64,000 bases of DNA from Companilactobacillus suantsaicola (GCF_004745525.1 NZ_RKLY01000008.1:28793-92792), one strand, 5' to 3'; shown: positions 17,119 to 25,305, numbered from the stretch's first letter. Translations and numbers: made by a program. The notes: generated from the letters alone by a model not told the origin.

Positions 17119-17388
17119 CTATTTAGTTTTTAGCATTAGATCCAATGATTCTTGTAATTCGGCTAATTGCTTTTCGCTAGTACAATTGGAACTTTTACGA
17201 ATATTTTGGGCAATGACGAGTTTCATTGCCTTATCGACACTTGATTTAACGGCTGACAATTGCATTAACACTTCATTACAGGGCTTGCCTTCGTCCATCA
17301 TTCTTAAAACGGCATCGAGTTGTCCGCGTGAACGTTTAAGGCGACTGGTTATTTTTTTGCTGGCTACTTCTTCGGGTGTTTGTGTCAT
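17119..17388 (-). CDS. CsoR/FrmR-family repressor (DUF156)
   Basis: All-helical transcriptional repressor of 89 residues. Start at the ATG at 17388 with GGGAGG 7 bases upstream; the frame extends to 17448 without support. Helix 1 SRLKRSRGQLDAVLRMMDEGKPC fits the family, Cys37 being the usual first ligand. The second sensor Cys is at 69 (SSNC), 32 residues later rather than the usual 29, and no His is found around 62 where copper-type CsoR has one. This suggests a thiol or persulfide sensor (CstR-like), or a diverged metal site. Divergent from a thioredoxin gene. Confidence 0.88.
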   Translation of the reverse strand: MTQTPEEVASKKITSRLKRSRGQLDAVLRMMDEGKPCNEVLMQLSAVKSSVDKAMKLVIAQNIRKSSNCTSEKQLAELQESLDLMLKTK

Positions 17389-17423
17389 AACTTTCCTCCC
17401 AAATGGAATTCTTTCTACCATTA

Positions 17424-17437
17424 TACCTATGCGGGTA
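17424..17437 (-). promoter_or_regulatory. CsoR-type operator upstream of the repressor gene
   Basis: TACCTATGCGGGTA has the TACC-N-GGGTA pseudo-symmetry of CsoR/CstR operators and sits just before the repressor's ribosome site, consistent with autorepression. Confidence 0.65.
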
Positions 17438-17492
17438 CCGGGTCGCAAATTATTACTTTATTAGTTGTGTGATTGCCGAGAGAACAAAATAG

Positions 17493-17521
17493 TTGATTTA
17501 ATTTACCCTAGGGGGTATATT
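17493..17521 (+). promoter_or_regulatory. Thioredoxin promoter with CsoR-type operator in its spacer
   Basis: TTGATT (17493-17498), a 17-base spacer and TATATT (17516-17521). The spacer and -10 hold TACCCTAGGGGGTA (17504-17517), a classic CsoR/CstR operator, so repressor binding would block polymerase directly. Confidence 0.8.
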
Positions 17522-17553
17522 ATTTTTATAGAAATTGAGAAGGAGCTTGAATG

Positions 17554-17877
17554 ATGGCTAATATTACAGAATTATCAGACAAGACATACAATGACGAAAC
17601 AAATTCAGGACTCGTAATCACCGACTTTAACGCTGACTGGTGTCCTCCATGTAAAATGATGAACCCAATTTTGGAGAAGTTATCATCCAAAGACGAATTA
17701 GGCGACAAGATCAAGTTCACATCAATGAACGTCGACAAGAACCCCGAAACTCCAAATAACTTCGGAATCCAAGGAATCCCTACATTTATCGTTAAAAAAG
17801 ACGGCAATGTTGTTGGCAGAATGGTTGGTTATCAACCAGAAGAGAAGTTTAGACTGGAATTAGAGAAATATATGTAG
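17554..17877 (+). CDS. Thioredoxin-like protein with WCPPC active site
   Basis: 107 residues with the thioredoxin fold: ADWCPPCKMM at 27-36 is the redox site (normally WCGPC), and GIPTFIV holds the cis-Pro. Two consecutive ATGs occur; I use the second (17554), 8 bases after GGAG, though the first is possible. The Gly-to-Pro change in the active site alters the redox potential of related enzymes. Control by a CsoR/CstR-type operator is inferred from the promoter. The TAG stop is the first triplet of a family 1 repeat. Confidence 0.92.
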   Translation: MANITELSDKTYNDETNSGLVITDFNADWCPPCKMMNPILEKLSSKDELGDKIKFTSMNVDKNPETPNNFGIQGIPTFIVKKDGNVVGRMVGYQPEEKFRLELEKYM

Positions 17878-18041
17878 AGCGTGGTTTAGATAGAGCGTGG
17901 AACAGGCCCGCTTAGGACTCGACAGATAGCCTAGCTTCACGAATTGCACGCGCACTTTGCGGGCGATTTGGGAAGCGTAGCTATATGCCGAGTCCTGGCC
18001 TGTGGAACGCGTTTTGACTATTCTGCATAGACCCATGGTTA
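17875..18041 (+). repeat. Family 1 structured element, copy 3 (starts at thioredoxin stop codon)
   Basis: Left end TAGAGCGTGG occurs twice (17875 and 17891), the first at the stop codon. Terminal GCGT/ACGC, GGA/GGA loop, ACAGGCC (17902-17908) with GGCCTGT (17997-18003), AGGACTCG (17914-17921) with CGAGTCCT (17989-17996), then a long arm with ACTTTG at its tip. Right end ACGCGTTTTGACTAT and the near-palindrome ACCCATGGTT. Confidence 0.88.
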
Positions 18042-18084
18042 TAAGCCAAAAGAACCACAACTACTCACAAAAAAAATAACAATT

Positions 18085-18126
18085 TAAAAACACAGGCCAA
18101 GGCAATCAAACCGATTACCCTGGCCT
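18085..18126 (-). terminator. Terminator of the WxL gene
   Basis: On the minus strand AGGCCAGGGTAATC pairs imperfectly with GATTGCCTTGGCCT, followed by GTGTTTTTAAATTG. Confidence 0.7.
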
Positions 18127-18161
18127 ATTTTAATATCCAAAATTTTCCCTACACCGACTTT

Positions 18162-19691
18162 TCACTGCAAAGTATCCTGCAAGGTCCAAGTAATAGTACT
18201 AGAGTACGTCCCACTTTCAGTCGCAGTATTTTTAGGAACCGACAACTTCAAATCATGCTTAACATCTTCAGTAAAATCCTTAAACGCCGGATCACTTGCG
18301 GTTGGTGGGACTAATTCCTCGACCTTACTTTTCTTATCACTCGAAATACTCTGACCATCCCAGAGCAAACTAGCATTTAGTCGATGCCCTTTACCATTAA
18401 CAAAATCACTTGCCGAAGCCAAGAGCTGCAAGTTTCCACTATAATGAGCAGTTCCATCCCCATTACGACCATCAAAAATCGATAACTCACCTGTAACCGT
18501 CGGTGAACTCTCAAATCCTTTTTGATAATCACTTGGTCTATGAGTTCCAAAATCAATCGTTCTCGGAACGTTTAGCCTCAAGTCATTACCGACAACAAAA
18601 TACAAAATTGATGAAACTAAAACTTTGCCTCCAGCTTCAAACTGATAAACTGCCTTATGCACCTTATTATCATCTTTACCTAAACTATCTAGATGAATTC
18701 TTTGCGTAGTACTAGTAGAAATACCCGGAATTGCTAAATTAACCGAAGGCACGTTTGAAGTATCACCGTCAACAATGAATTTCAACGTTCCTCCAACATT
18801 TGTACTCATAGTTTGAGTAAGTGTTAAAATGCTTCCTCTTGCAACATAAGGATTCTCTTGTGTGGTATTAATTTCTTTATTATCAATAAATAATTTTGCA
18901 TTTAAAGCATATGGTGCAAATGTGAAATTTGTATTATATGAAGTTCCCTTATTATCTGCCGTAGGATTGACATAATTAGTGTAAAAATTAATTTTCCTAC
19001 CACCAGTCATTCCTCTTATCAAATCTTTCGGAATTGTGCCCGTAAAATCATGAATTTGATTGGCAGTTCCGCTATAAGTTCCTAATACACTCCATTTGCC
19101 CGGAGATGATGATTCAAATTTATAATAAATCGTAATACTACTCTGACTAGACTGCCACGTTCCATGAATCGTCAAATCGTGATCATAATCCGTTACCGTC
19201 GTTGGTTGCACCGAAATAACCGGGACCGAACTTGTGGCAAGCGCACTAAAGGATTGAATTCTATTCCGCGTTGTTCCCGACTGACCCGTAGTGAAATCGA
19301 ATTTACTTAAAACTTGATTATTGATATCACGCACAGATAAAACGTCGCTGGTAGCTTTTTTCATTTGAATATAAAACGTTCCCGAATCATTATTCGCTAC
19401 CTTTTTCAAATTGACCAATATCCGGTCATCACTGCCAACAACCACATTTTCACTACCTAATTGTTCTCTCAAATTGGACAAATTGAGATTTTTCGAATCT
19501 GGTGAATCCAAAATCAGTTGATCTCCCCCACCGGACAGCTGAAAATTGACTTTTGCTTGATAAAAATTGCCCGAAATGGTGTAATCAGAAAAACTCGCTG
19601 TAGTCGTTGTAGCTGCACGAATTGAACTAGTTCTAACTAAGCCCATAACAATCACTAAGACCAAAAGTAGTTGTACTATCCTCTTCCCCAT
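18162..19691 (-). CDS. Secreted WxL-domain surface protein
   Basis: 509 residues. A Sec signal peptide is visible: MGKRIVQLLLVLVIVMGLVRTSSIRAA. The chain is Ser/Thr-rich and beta-type. The C-terminal 140 residues resemble a WxL domain, with LLWDGQ and the terminal ITWTLQDTLQ in place of the two WxL motifs; such domains bind peptidoglycan non-covalently. The ATG at 19691 follows GGGGTG by 6 bases; the frame opens at a GTG three codons earlier. WxL genes usually sit in clusters with DUF916 proteins, but here none is adjacent, so it is an orphan. Confidence 0.78.
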   Translation of the reverse strand: MGKRIVQLLLVLVIVMGLVRTSSIRAATTTTASFSDYTISGNFYQAKVNFQLSGGGDQLILDSPDSKNLNLSNLREQLGSENVVVGSDDRILVNLKKVANNDSGTFYIQMKKATSDVLSVRDINNQVLSKFDFTTGQSGTTRNRIQSFSALATSSVPVISVQPTTVTDYDHDLTIHGTWQSSQSSITIYYKFESSSPGKWSVLGTYSGTANQIHDFTGTIPKDLIRGMTGGRKINFYTNYVNPTADNKGTSYNTNFTFAPYALNAKLFIDNKEINTTQENPYVARGSILTLTQTMSTNVGGTLKFIVDGDTSNVPSVNLAIPGISTSTTQRIHLDSLGKDDNKVHKAVYQFEAGGKVLVSSILYFVVGNDLRLNVPRTIDFGTHRPSDYQKGFESSPTVTGELSIFDGRNGDGTAHYSGNLQLLASASDFVNGKGHRLNASLLWDGQSISSDKKSKVEELVPPTASDPAFKDFTEDVKHDLKLSVPKNTATESGTYSSTITWTLQDTLQ

Positions 19692-19747
19692 TTTAAACAC
19701 CCCAATATCATTGCTACTTCCATTATAAGATTATTCACTTTTTAAGC

Positions 19748-19790
19748 AAAAAAAATACCGTAAGGAATACTTCATCCTACGATATTTTTT
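19748..19790 (-). terminator. Terminator of the VIT operon
   Basis: On the minus strand ATATCGTAGGA pairs with TTCCTTACGGTAT (one bulge) and ends in a long T-tract. Confidence 0.78.
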
Positions 19791-19807
19791 ATCCTATACT
19801 CAACTTT

Positions 19808-20509
19808 TTAAAGCATTAAACCAACTGAATAGTGAATTGCCATCGTAATCAAACCAACAATGATATTTCTAATAATAGCTGTCTTCACTAAGCCATCACC
19901 CAATTTAGCACTCAAGAATCCCGTCAAACCAACTGACAAAGTAACTGCTAAAATTGTTCCTGGCCACTTGATTGAAGCTGGCAATAAAGTCATCGCAACT
20001 AGTGGGAAAATACCACCTGAAGCAGCTGATACTAGTGATGAAAAGGCAGCATCCCAAGGGCTCATGTAGTGTCCAAGTTCTAGGTCGTACTTAACTCTAA
20101 CGACTGTTCCTAAAGCATCTTGATCCATTAATTCTTTTGCAATCTTATAAGATGTTTCTTTCGTAACACCACGATCAACGTAATAGTTAGCTACGACATC
20201 CAATTCAGATTGGAAATCACTTTTGATCAGTTCACGTTCTTTTTCAATCGCAGCTCTTTCGGTATCCTTTTGAGAGCTAACTGAAGCATATTCACCTGAC
20301 GCCATTGAAAAAGCACATGCTAACAAATCAGATAATCCAGCGATGAAGATGGTAAAAGTATTCGTTGTAGCAACGGCAACTGAGAACAAGACCCCGACAA
20401 CGGTTAGGATTCCGTCATTAGATCCTAACACACCAGCCCGAAGGGTATTTGAACGTTCAGCCATCGTCTTCTTTTGTTTCTTTGGTTTCGACATTGTCAT
20501 AGTTTTCAT
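19808..20509 (-). CDS. VIT1/CCC1-family metal transporter, second gene
   Basis: 233 residues with a basic N-terminus (SKPKKQKKTMAERSNTLRAG) and five predicted membrane helices. VLGSNDGILTVVGVLFSVA is the family's helix 1 with its metal-coordinating Asp. The cytosolic loop SGEYASVSSQKDTERAAIEKERE holds the conserved Glu cluster. Family members move ferrous iron or manganese out of the cytosol. GGAGG lies 8 bases before ATG. Second of two tandem paralogs (15-base gap), so the transporters may form a heteromer. Confidence 0.9.
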   Translation of the reverse strand: MKTMTMSKPKKQKKTMAERSNTLRAGVLGSNDGILTVVGVLFSVAVATTNTFTIFIAGLSDLLACAFSMASGEYASVSSQKDTERAAIEKERELIKSDFQSELDVVANYYVDRGVTKETSYKIAKELMDQDALGTVVRVKYDLELGHYMSPWDAAFSSLVSAASGGIFPLVAMTLLPASIKWPGTILAVTLSVGLTGFLSAKLGDGLVKTAIIRNIIVGLITMAIHYSVGLML

Positions 20510-20524
20510 AATCTTTCCCTCCTA

Positions 20525-21214
20525 CTAATGTGCAAATAGTGATCCTATCAAGTAAGTTACAAACATCGTCAATAATCCAGAAACGATATTTCTGATAACC
20601 GCCTTACCACGCTTAGCACCACCTAAAGTAGCAGCCGCATAACCAGTAATCGTCAAGGCGATGATGACTGCAATCACTGTCGCAATCATTTTGACGTTTT
20701 GAGGGAACATTGTAATTGAAACTAAGGGTAAAATTGATCCCGTTGGGAACGAAATCATTGAAGCCATGGCCGCCGCGATGGCACTTGTTTGTTCCTTAGG
20801 GTTGAATCCGTATCTTTCACGAACAGCAACATTCAACGGATCATCATGTAACATTTCTGATGTCGCTTGAGTTGCCAATTCTTTAGAGATCCCGGTTGCT
20901 TGATACTTATCACGAATGAAACTGAATTCGTCATCGTAGTGACCATCTAATTTAGCTGATTCTTTTTCAACGGCCCGTTTTTCAGTATCACGTTGGGTAC
21001 TTACAGAAACCCATTCACCCATAGCCATAGAAACAGTCCCCGCTAGCATCCCAGCAATACCTGCTAAGAAGATCGCGTGATTGTTACTTTGGGCGCTGGC
21101 AACACCGATAACGATACCGGCGATAGAGATAATCCCGTCATTAGCGCCCATCACACTGGCACGCATGACATTGATTTTTTCAGCCAAACTTTGTTTTTTC
21201 TTTGCTTTAGGCAT
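20525..21214 (-). CDS. VIT1/CCC1-family metal transporter, first gene
   Basis: 229 residues, collinear with the next gene: VMGANDGIISIAGIVIGVA, SMAMGEWVSVSTQRDTEKRAVEKE, and two C-terminal helices. The start is the ATG at 21214 with AAGGAG 8 bases upstream; a GTG three codons earlier also opens the frame. First gene of the pair. Upstream lies a 200-base region shared with the divergent Fur-like/arsC operon, so metal-responsive control of both is plausible but unproven. Confidence 0.9.
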   Translation of the reverse strand: MPKAKKKQSLAEKINVMRASVMGANDGIISIAGIVIGVASAQSNNHAIFLAGIAGMLAGTVSMAMGEWVSVSTQRDTEKRAVEKESAKLDGHYDDEFSFIRDKYQATGISKELATQATSEMLHDDPLNVAVRERYGFNPKEQTSAIAAAMASMISFPTGSILPLVSITMFPQNVKMIATVIAVIIALTITGYAAATLGGAKRGKAVIRNIVSGLLTMFVTYLIGSLFAH

Positions 21215-21349
21215 GGTACTCACTCCTTAATTGTTTGGATTACATTGGAATGGTTCTTACTTATTAACGAATACATCGTAATCCTTATTTTCAGAAAAGT
21301 AAACCTTCAGCCCTCAATAAAACGGTTTCAACTTTTTAAATTCCTTTTA

Positions 21350-21382
21350 TTGTAAACACTTAGCTTTTAGTAATATAATTAC
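21350..21382 (+). promoter_or_regulatory. Promoter of the fur-like/arsC operon with overlapping operator
   Basis: TTGTAA (21350-21355), 18-base spacer, TATAAT (21374-21379). The -10 lies inside GTAATATAATTAC (21370-21382), an inverted repeat of GTAAT, the half-site used by many Gram-positive Fur-family proteins; ATTACCTTGTAAT overlaps it. Confidence 0.65.
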
Positions 21383-21418
21383 CTTGTAATGATTCCTAAG
21401 TAGAAAGGAAGAACACTC

Positions 21419-21883
21419 ATGGCTAGTAATGCTGTAATGGAAGAAACATTGCAAATCTTAAAAGATCATAAACTACGAGTTACACCACAACGCCACATCA
21501 TTTTGGCCTATCTAGTTAGCCATCATAATCATCCAACTGTGGAAATAATTCGTGACGCTCTAGGCAAAGAGCTTCCAAATATGGGAGCATCTACGATTTA
21601 TAATACCCTTAATACTTTTGTTGACCATCATTTAGTCGTCGAATTACAAAATGGTGACGGAAGTACCCATTACGATTATTTCGGAACCCCCCACTATCAC
21701 GCCATTTGTACCAACTGTGGCCGAATAGTAGACGTTACGTATCCCGGCTTTAGTGATACTGAAAAAAATCTCGAACAAAAAACGGCTGAAATTTCTGGCT
21801 ACATGATTTCCGGTAACCACATGGAAGTTTACGGATTATGTCCAGAATGCCAAATTAAATTAGGAATAAAAAACAATGAGTAA
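21419..21883 (+). CDS. Fur-family metalloregulator (PerR-like)
   Basis: 154 residues. N-terminal winged helix (about 1-85: LRVTPQRHIILAYLVSHHNHPTVEII, GASTIYNTLNTFVDHHLVVEL) and C-terminal dimerisation domain with the structural zinc site formed by CTNCG and CPEC. HYHAICTNCG is as in PerR and Fur. Whether it senses peroxide, iron or manganese cannot be decided. Ribosome site AAGGAAG before ATG. It overlaps arsC by 8 bases, so the two are co-translated. An operator of GTAAT type overlaps the promoter, suggesting autoregulation. Confidence 0.9.
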   Translation: MASNAVMEETLQILKDHKLRVTPQRHIILAYLVSHHNHPTVEIIRDALGKELPNMGASTIYNTLNTFVDHHLVVELQNGDGSTHYDYFGTPHYHAICTNCGRIVDVTYPGFSDTEKNLEQKTAEISGYMISGNHMEVYGLCPECQIKLGIKNNE

Positions 21884-22298
21884 TTATAGTATTTATTTTC
21901 TATGTTCCGGAAACTCCTGTCGGAGTCAAATCGCTGAAGGGTACGCAAAAAAGTACTTGCCTAACTGGAATATTCAAAGCGCCGGTATCCGAGCCGACGG
22001 CGTCAACCCAAGAGCTATCAAAATAATGGCCGAAGATGGCATCGATATCTCTAAGCAAACTTCTAAAATAATCGACAACGACTTCATGAAAAACGCGACC
22101 GTCGTAGTTACTTTGTGCGGTGAGGCCCGCGACAAATGCATCATCCCTCAGAGCAGCCGCTGGCTACATTGGCCAATTCATGATCCTGCTATCAGTACAG
22201 GCAGTGAAGAAGAAATTATGGCCGATTTCCGTGATGCCCGCAATGACATCAAAGAACACATAAAGAAATTAGCTGAATACGTTCAAAAAAATCAATAG
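21876..22298 (+). CDS. arsC: Arsenate reductase / LMW protein tyrosine phosphatase-like
   Basis: 140 residues of the low-molecular-weight phosphatase fold. The P-loop is C10-SGNSC-R16; the redox cysteines of thioredoxin-coupled ArsC are at 81 and 88 (TLCGEARDKC). This triad is diagnostic of the S. aureus pI258/B. subtilis type, which reduces arsenate to arsenite using thioredoxin. Overlap with the Fur-like gene (ATG inside its last codons) shows translational coupling. No arsenite pump is adjacent. Followed by a strong terminator. Confidence 0.9.
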   Translation: MSNYSIYFLCSGNSCRSQIAEGYAKKYLPNWNIQSAGIRADGVNPRAIKIMAEDGIDISKQTSKIIDNDFMKNATVVVTLCGEARDKCIIPQSSRWLHWPIHDPAISTGSEEEIMADFRDARNDIKEHIKKLAEYVQKNQ

Positions 22299-22338
22299 TT
22301 TTGTTTTATCTATTGATATAATTTGTACATAAAATAAT

Positions 22339-22394
22339 AGAGGATCTTATTAGAACCGTGCACATTGCCACATTCTAACAAGATCCTCTTTTTT
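22339..22394 (+). terminator. Terminator of the fur-like/arsC operon
   Basis: AGAGGATCTTATTAGAA pairs with TTCTAACAAGATCCTCT, closed by a loop of about 17 bases and followed by T6. Confidence 0.85.
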
Positions 22395-22512
22395 ATTGTT
22401 GCCACTCCCAAAGGGACAATTAACCTTAACTATTTTTATTCCAAAACTCTTATCGAAATAGAATAACTATTTCTAAAACATTAGAAAGAAATAAACCATA
22501 GAACAACTACTC

Positions 22513-22680
22513 CAGTCCGGAGCAAAAAACTCGATTGGGCTCAGTGGTGAAATTAATGTTAGTGGTTTAGCACTTACATTAAGGTCGAGCTTGGAGACTT
22601 TTTCCGGTTTTGAAAAAGGCTTCAAGTCGGCCCACCACGTTCCAGTCCCAATCGAGTTTTTTGCGGAGGACGGCATGCTT
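22513..22680 (+). repeat. Family 2 branched element, copy 3
   Basis: Terminal GTCC/GGAC with GGA/GGA loop; perfect 16-bp outer stem (22524-22539 with 22647-22662); inner stem GTGGTG/CACCAC; arm 1 22553-22582 with T-T mismatch and TTTA loop; arm 2 22590-22626 with A-G mismatch and 7-base loop CGGTTTT. Ends in GACGGCATGCTT. It fills most of the 469-base gap 22299-22767 with the terminator before it. Confidence 0.9.
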
Positions 22681-22767
22681 AACATCAAATAGTAAAATTT
22701 ATCATTTACATTTTTAAAGAATTACTTTAAGATTGAATAGTCATATTTATCATTAAGGGAGATTACT

Positions 22768-23655
22768 ATGTTTTCAAAAAAATCGCGTCTTATTACAATT
22801 TTGCTGCTCTTCATCGTCTTTTTAACCGGCTGTTCTACTCAACCTAAAAAATCATCTAAATTACAAATAGTTACGACTACTGACTTTTATGGTGAAGTTG
22901 CCAAGGCTGTCGTCGGTAACAAAGGAACTGTTTCTTCAATCATCGACAATCCCAACGTTGATCCACACGATTACGAACCAACTACTAATATTGCTAAGAA
23001 AGTCAGTACAGCTGATATCACTGTTGCCAACGGTTTAGGCTACGATTCTTGGATGAACAAATTGAACCAAGATGACAACAGTACTTTCATTAAAATCGGT
23101 GAAAATGTCATGCATAAAAAGATGGGTGACAATCCGCATATTTGGTATGAACCTCAGACTATGCCTAAATATGCTAAATATCTTGCTAAACAATTAGGTA
23201 AGAAACAGCCGAAAAATAAGGAATACTTTGAAAAGAACGCTCAAAAATACATTGCTACTCTTAAACCGGTCCAAGACCAATTAGGCAAGCTAAAGGAAAA
23301 TGCCAAGCGTGATAACAAATCCGTCTACGTCAGCGAACCTGTTTTCGACTATTCATTAAATGCTATCGGTTATAAAGTTGCCAACAAGAGTTTTGAAAAA
23401 GCTATCGAAAATGGCACCGACCCTACTCCACAAGTAATTCAAAAGATGAACAATGGCCTCAAGGATAAGAAAGTTGCCTTCTTCGTACTCAATTCACAAA
23501 CTGACAACAAAGTTATTAACAACCTCGTTCAAAAGGCTGAAAAAAACGACATCCCCGTCCTCAAAGTCACCGAAACATTGCCTAAAGGTAAGACTTATAA
23601 GCAATGGATGCTCTCCCAGTACCAAGATCTAGAAAAAATTCTGCAAGGTGAATAA
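22768..23655 (+). CDS. Zinc/manganese ABC transporter, binding lipoprotein
   Basis: 295 residues, ZnuA/cluster A-I family. Lipobox LTGC with Cys22 after a hydrophobic signal. Metal-binding histidines are in DPHDYEPT and NPHIWYEP; the His-rich loop of typical zinc proteins is absent, so zinc or manganese are both possible. The protein is shorter in the C-lobe than pathogen ZnuA but complete. It leads a three-gene operon; the next ATG lies one base after its stop. A Zur-like gene follows the operon on the other strand. Confidence 0.9.
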   Translation: MFSKKSRLITILLLFIVFLTGCSTQPKKSSKLQIVTTTDFYGEVAKAVVGNKGTVSSIIDNPNVDPHDYEPTTNIAKKVSTADITVANGLGYDSWMNKLNQDDNSTFIKIGENVMHKKMGDNPHIWYEPQTMPKYAKYLAKQLGKKQPKNKEYFEKNAQKYIATLKPVQDQLGKLKENAKRDNKSVYVSEPVFDYSLNAIGYKVANKSFEKAIENGTDPTPQVIQKMNNGLKDKKVAFFVLNSQTDNKVINNLVQKAEKNDIPVLKVTETLPKGKTYKQWMLSQYQDLEKILQGE

Positions 23656-23656
23656 T

Positions 23657-24322
23657 ATGATTCAAGCGCAACATTTAAGTAAATCCTTTGGTAATCAATT
23701 AGTTTTCACTGATTTGAACTTCCAAATTTCCGACGGTGAATTCGTCAGTCTGATTGGCCCCAACGGCTCCGGTAAAACAACCTTGATCAAGATCATGATG
23801 GGATTGGAAAAGCCAACTTCAGGAAACTTGCAAATGTCCCATCACACCATCGGATACGTTCCACAATTTCGCAACATCGACAATGACTATCCTTTGAGTA
23901 TTGAGCAATTTATTCGTCTGAACAATAAATTCACTTTGAATCCAGCTAAGCGCAAAGAACAAAATCAAAAGATTCAAACTATTCTCAAAAAAACTGGTCT
24001 GACAAATTTAAAAAATCGCCCCTTAGGCTTAGCTTCCGGTGGTGAAAAACAAAAAGCTTATTTAGCCCAAGCACTCTTAAATGATCCTAAGATTCTGATT
24101 TTAGACGAGTCAACTGCCAGTCTTGATGTTGAAGTAAAAATGCAGTTGATGGATTTAGTTGCCGAACTCAATCAAAAGGAACATTTAACAGTCATTTTTA
24201 TCACTCACGATTACGATTTAACTAAGAAATATACAAAACGGGCCTTACTCTTTGAGAATAAGAGTTTAAAACAAGTTAACGTCAGTGACGTTTCCAAAAA
24301 TATGTTTAAGATGGAGGGATAA
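23657..24322 (+). CDS. Zinc/manganese ABC transporter, ATPase
   Basis: 221 residues from ATG 23657 (AAGGTG upstream, in the end of the previous gene). Walker A GPNGSGKTT, Q-loop YVPQFR, signature ASGGEKQKA (the usual LSGGQ is altered to ASGGE), Walker B ILILDEST with Ser instead of Pro after Glu, and H-loop FITHD are all visible. Energises import through the permease encoded next; the two genes are one base apart. Confidence 0.92.
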   Translation: MIQAQHLSKSFGNQLVFTDLNFQISDGEFVSLIGPNGSGKTTLIKIMMGLEKPTSGNLQMSHHTIGYVPQFRNIDNDYPLSIEQFIRLNNKFTLNPAKRKEQNQKIQTILKKTGLTNLKNRPLGLASGGEKQKAYLAQALLNDPKILILDESTASLDVEVKMQLMDLVAELNQKEHLTVIFITHDYDLTKKYTKRALLFENKSLKQVNVSDVSKNMFKMEG

Positions 24323-24323
24323 A

Positions 24324-25121
24324 ATGCTCCAATATGAATTTATGCGCCAAGCCTTCATCGCTAGCACTTTCATCGCAATTACAGCAGGCTTAGTCGGCGT
24401 CTTTGTAGTTTCCAGAAATATGTCATTTCTCTCACACACACTTTCCGAAATAGGCTTTGCCGGAGCTTCCTTCGGAGTTTTGGTCGGTATTTCACCACTA
24501 GCAGGAATGATTCTTTTCACAATCGTTAGTTCCATCGCCGTCGGTGGTCTCAGCAACGAATCTTCCAGAAGAGAAGCTTCAATCAGTGCCATGTCATCAC
24601 TATTTATCGGACTAGGGATTCTATTTTTATCCCTATCCTCAAAATCCAGCAGCTACGCTACTAACATCTTATTTGGAAGTATCGTCGGTATTAGCAGCAA
24701 AGAAGTCCAACAATTATTGGCACTAGCAATCTTTGTCATTATCATCTTCATCATCTTTTACAAACCATTAGCCTTTGATTCCTTTGACCACATCGGAGCT
24801 TCAGCCAGCGGTTTAAAAACTCGCTTGTTATCAGTCATCTTCTTAGTTACATTAGCACTAAGTGTTAGTATCGGCGCTCAAATTGTCGGTTCCTTGTTAG
24901 TCTTTGTTCTATTGACTTTACCAGGTGCTACCGCCAAATACTTAGCTCATTCCGTACCAAAGATGATCCTAGTTTCAGTCGGTTTAGCACTGAGCGGTGT
25001 TTGGTTAGGTTTATACTTAGCTTTCATTACCAATTGGCCAGTAACATTTTTCATCGCAACTTACGAAGTAATTGCGTATTTCATTGGCTTAGGATACAAG
25101 AATTATAAATTGAATCATTAA
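24324..25121 (+). CDS. Zinc/manganese ABC transporter, permease
   Basis: 265 residues, seven to eight helices, ABC-3 family. The ATG at 24324 follows GGAGGG by 5 bases, inside the end of the ATPase gene; upstream in-frame ATGs are not supported. Typical blocks are FVVSRNMSFLSHTLSEIGFAG near 25-45 and VGSLLVFVLLTLPGATA near 190. Last gene of the operon; a fragment of a family 2 element and a terminator follow. Confidence 0.92.
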   Translation: MLQYEFMRQAFIASTFIAITAGLVGVFVVSRNMSFLSHTLSEIGFAGASFGVLVGISPLAGMILFTIVSSIAVGGLSNESSRREASISAMSSLFIGLGILFLSLSSKSSSYATNILFGSIVGISSKEVQQLLALAIFVIIIFIIFYKPLAFDSFDHIGASASGLKTRLLSVIFLVTLALSVSIGAQIVGSLLVFVLLTLPGATAKYLAHSVPKMILVSVGLALSGVWLGLYLAFITNWPVTFFIATYEVIAYFIGLGYKNYKLNH

Positions 25122-25147
25122 GTGTTGTTCTGTAGTTTTGGTGGTGT

Positions 25148-25200
25148 TTGATGCCGTCTTCCGCAACAACTCGGTAAATTCTGAAATGGATACGATATAA
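25148..25200 (-). repeat. Family 2 fragment (one half only)
   Basis: On the minus strand TTGCGGAAGACGGCATC reproduces the right end of family 2. The interior and left half are lost; the sequence continues directly into bases (TAAATTCTG-AATGGATA) that flank copy 1 on its other side, so it looks like an internal deletion. Confidence 0.65.
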
Positions 25201-25251
25201 CCTTCTATTCTTTAACAACAAAAAATAACAAATGCACTTTGCTCACGAACT

Positions 25252-25305
25252 AAAATAAAGAAGCAGCACTAATGATATTTCTCATTAATACTGCTTCTTT
25301 ATTTT
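25252..25305. terminator. Bidirectional hairpin behind the metal ABC operon
   Basis: AAAATAAAGAAGCAG..TAATGA pairs with TCATTAA..CTGCTTCTTTATTTT. Close relative of the hairpin at 13724; both stand about 90-160 bases before a family 2 element. Confidence 0.78.

Noticed and set aside
22473..22688. Minus-strand 71-codon frame over family 2 copy 3
   Set aside because: Covers exactly the structured repeat; pairing explains the conservation, not coding.
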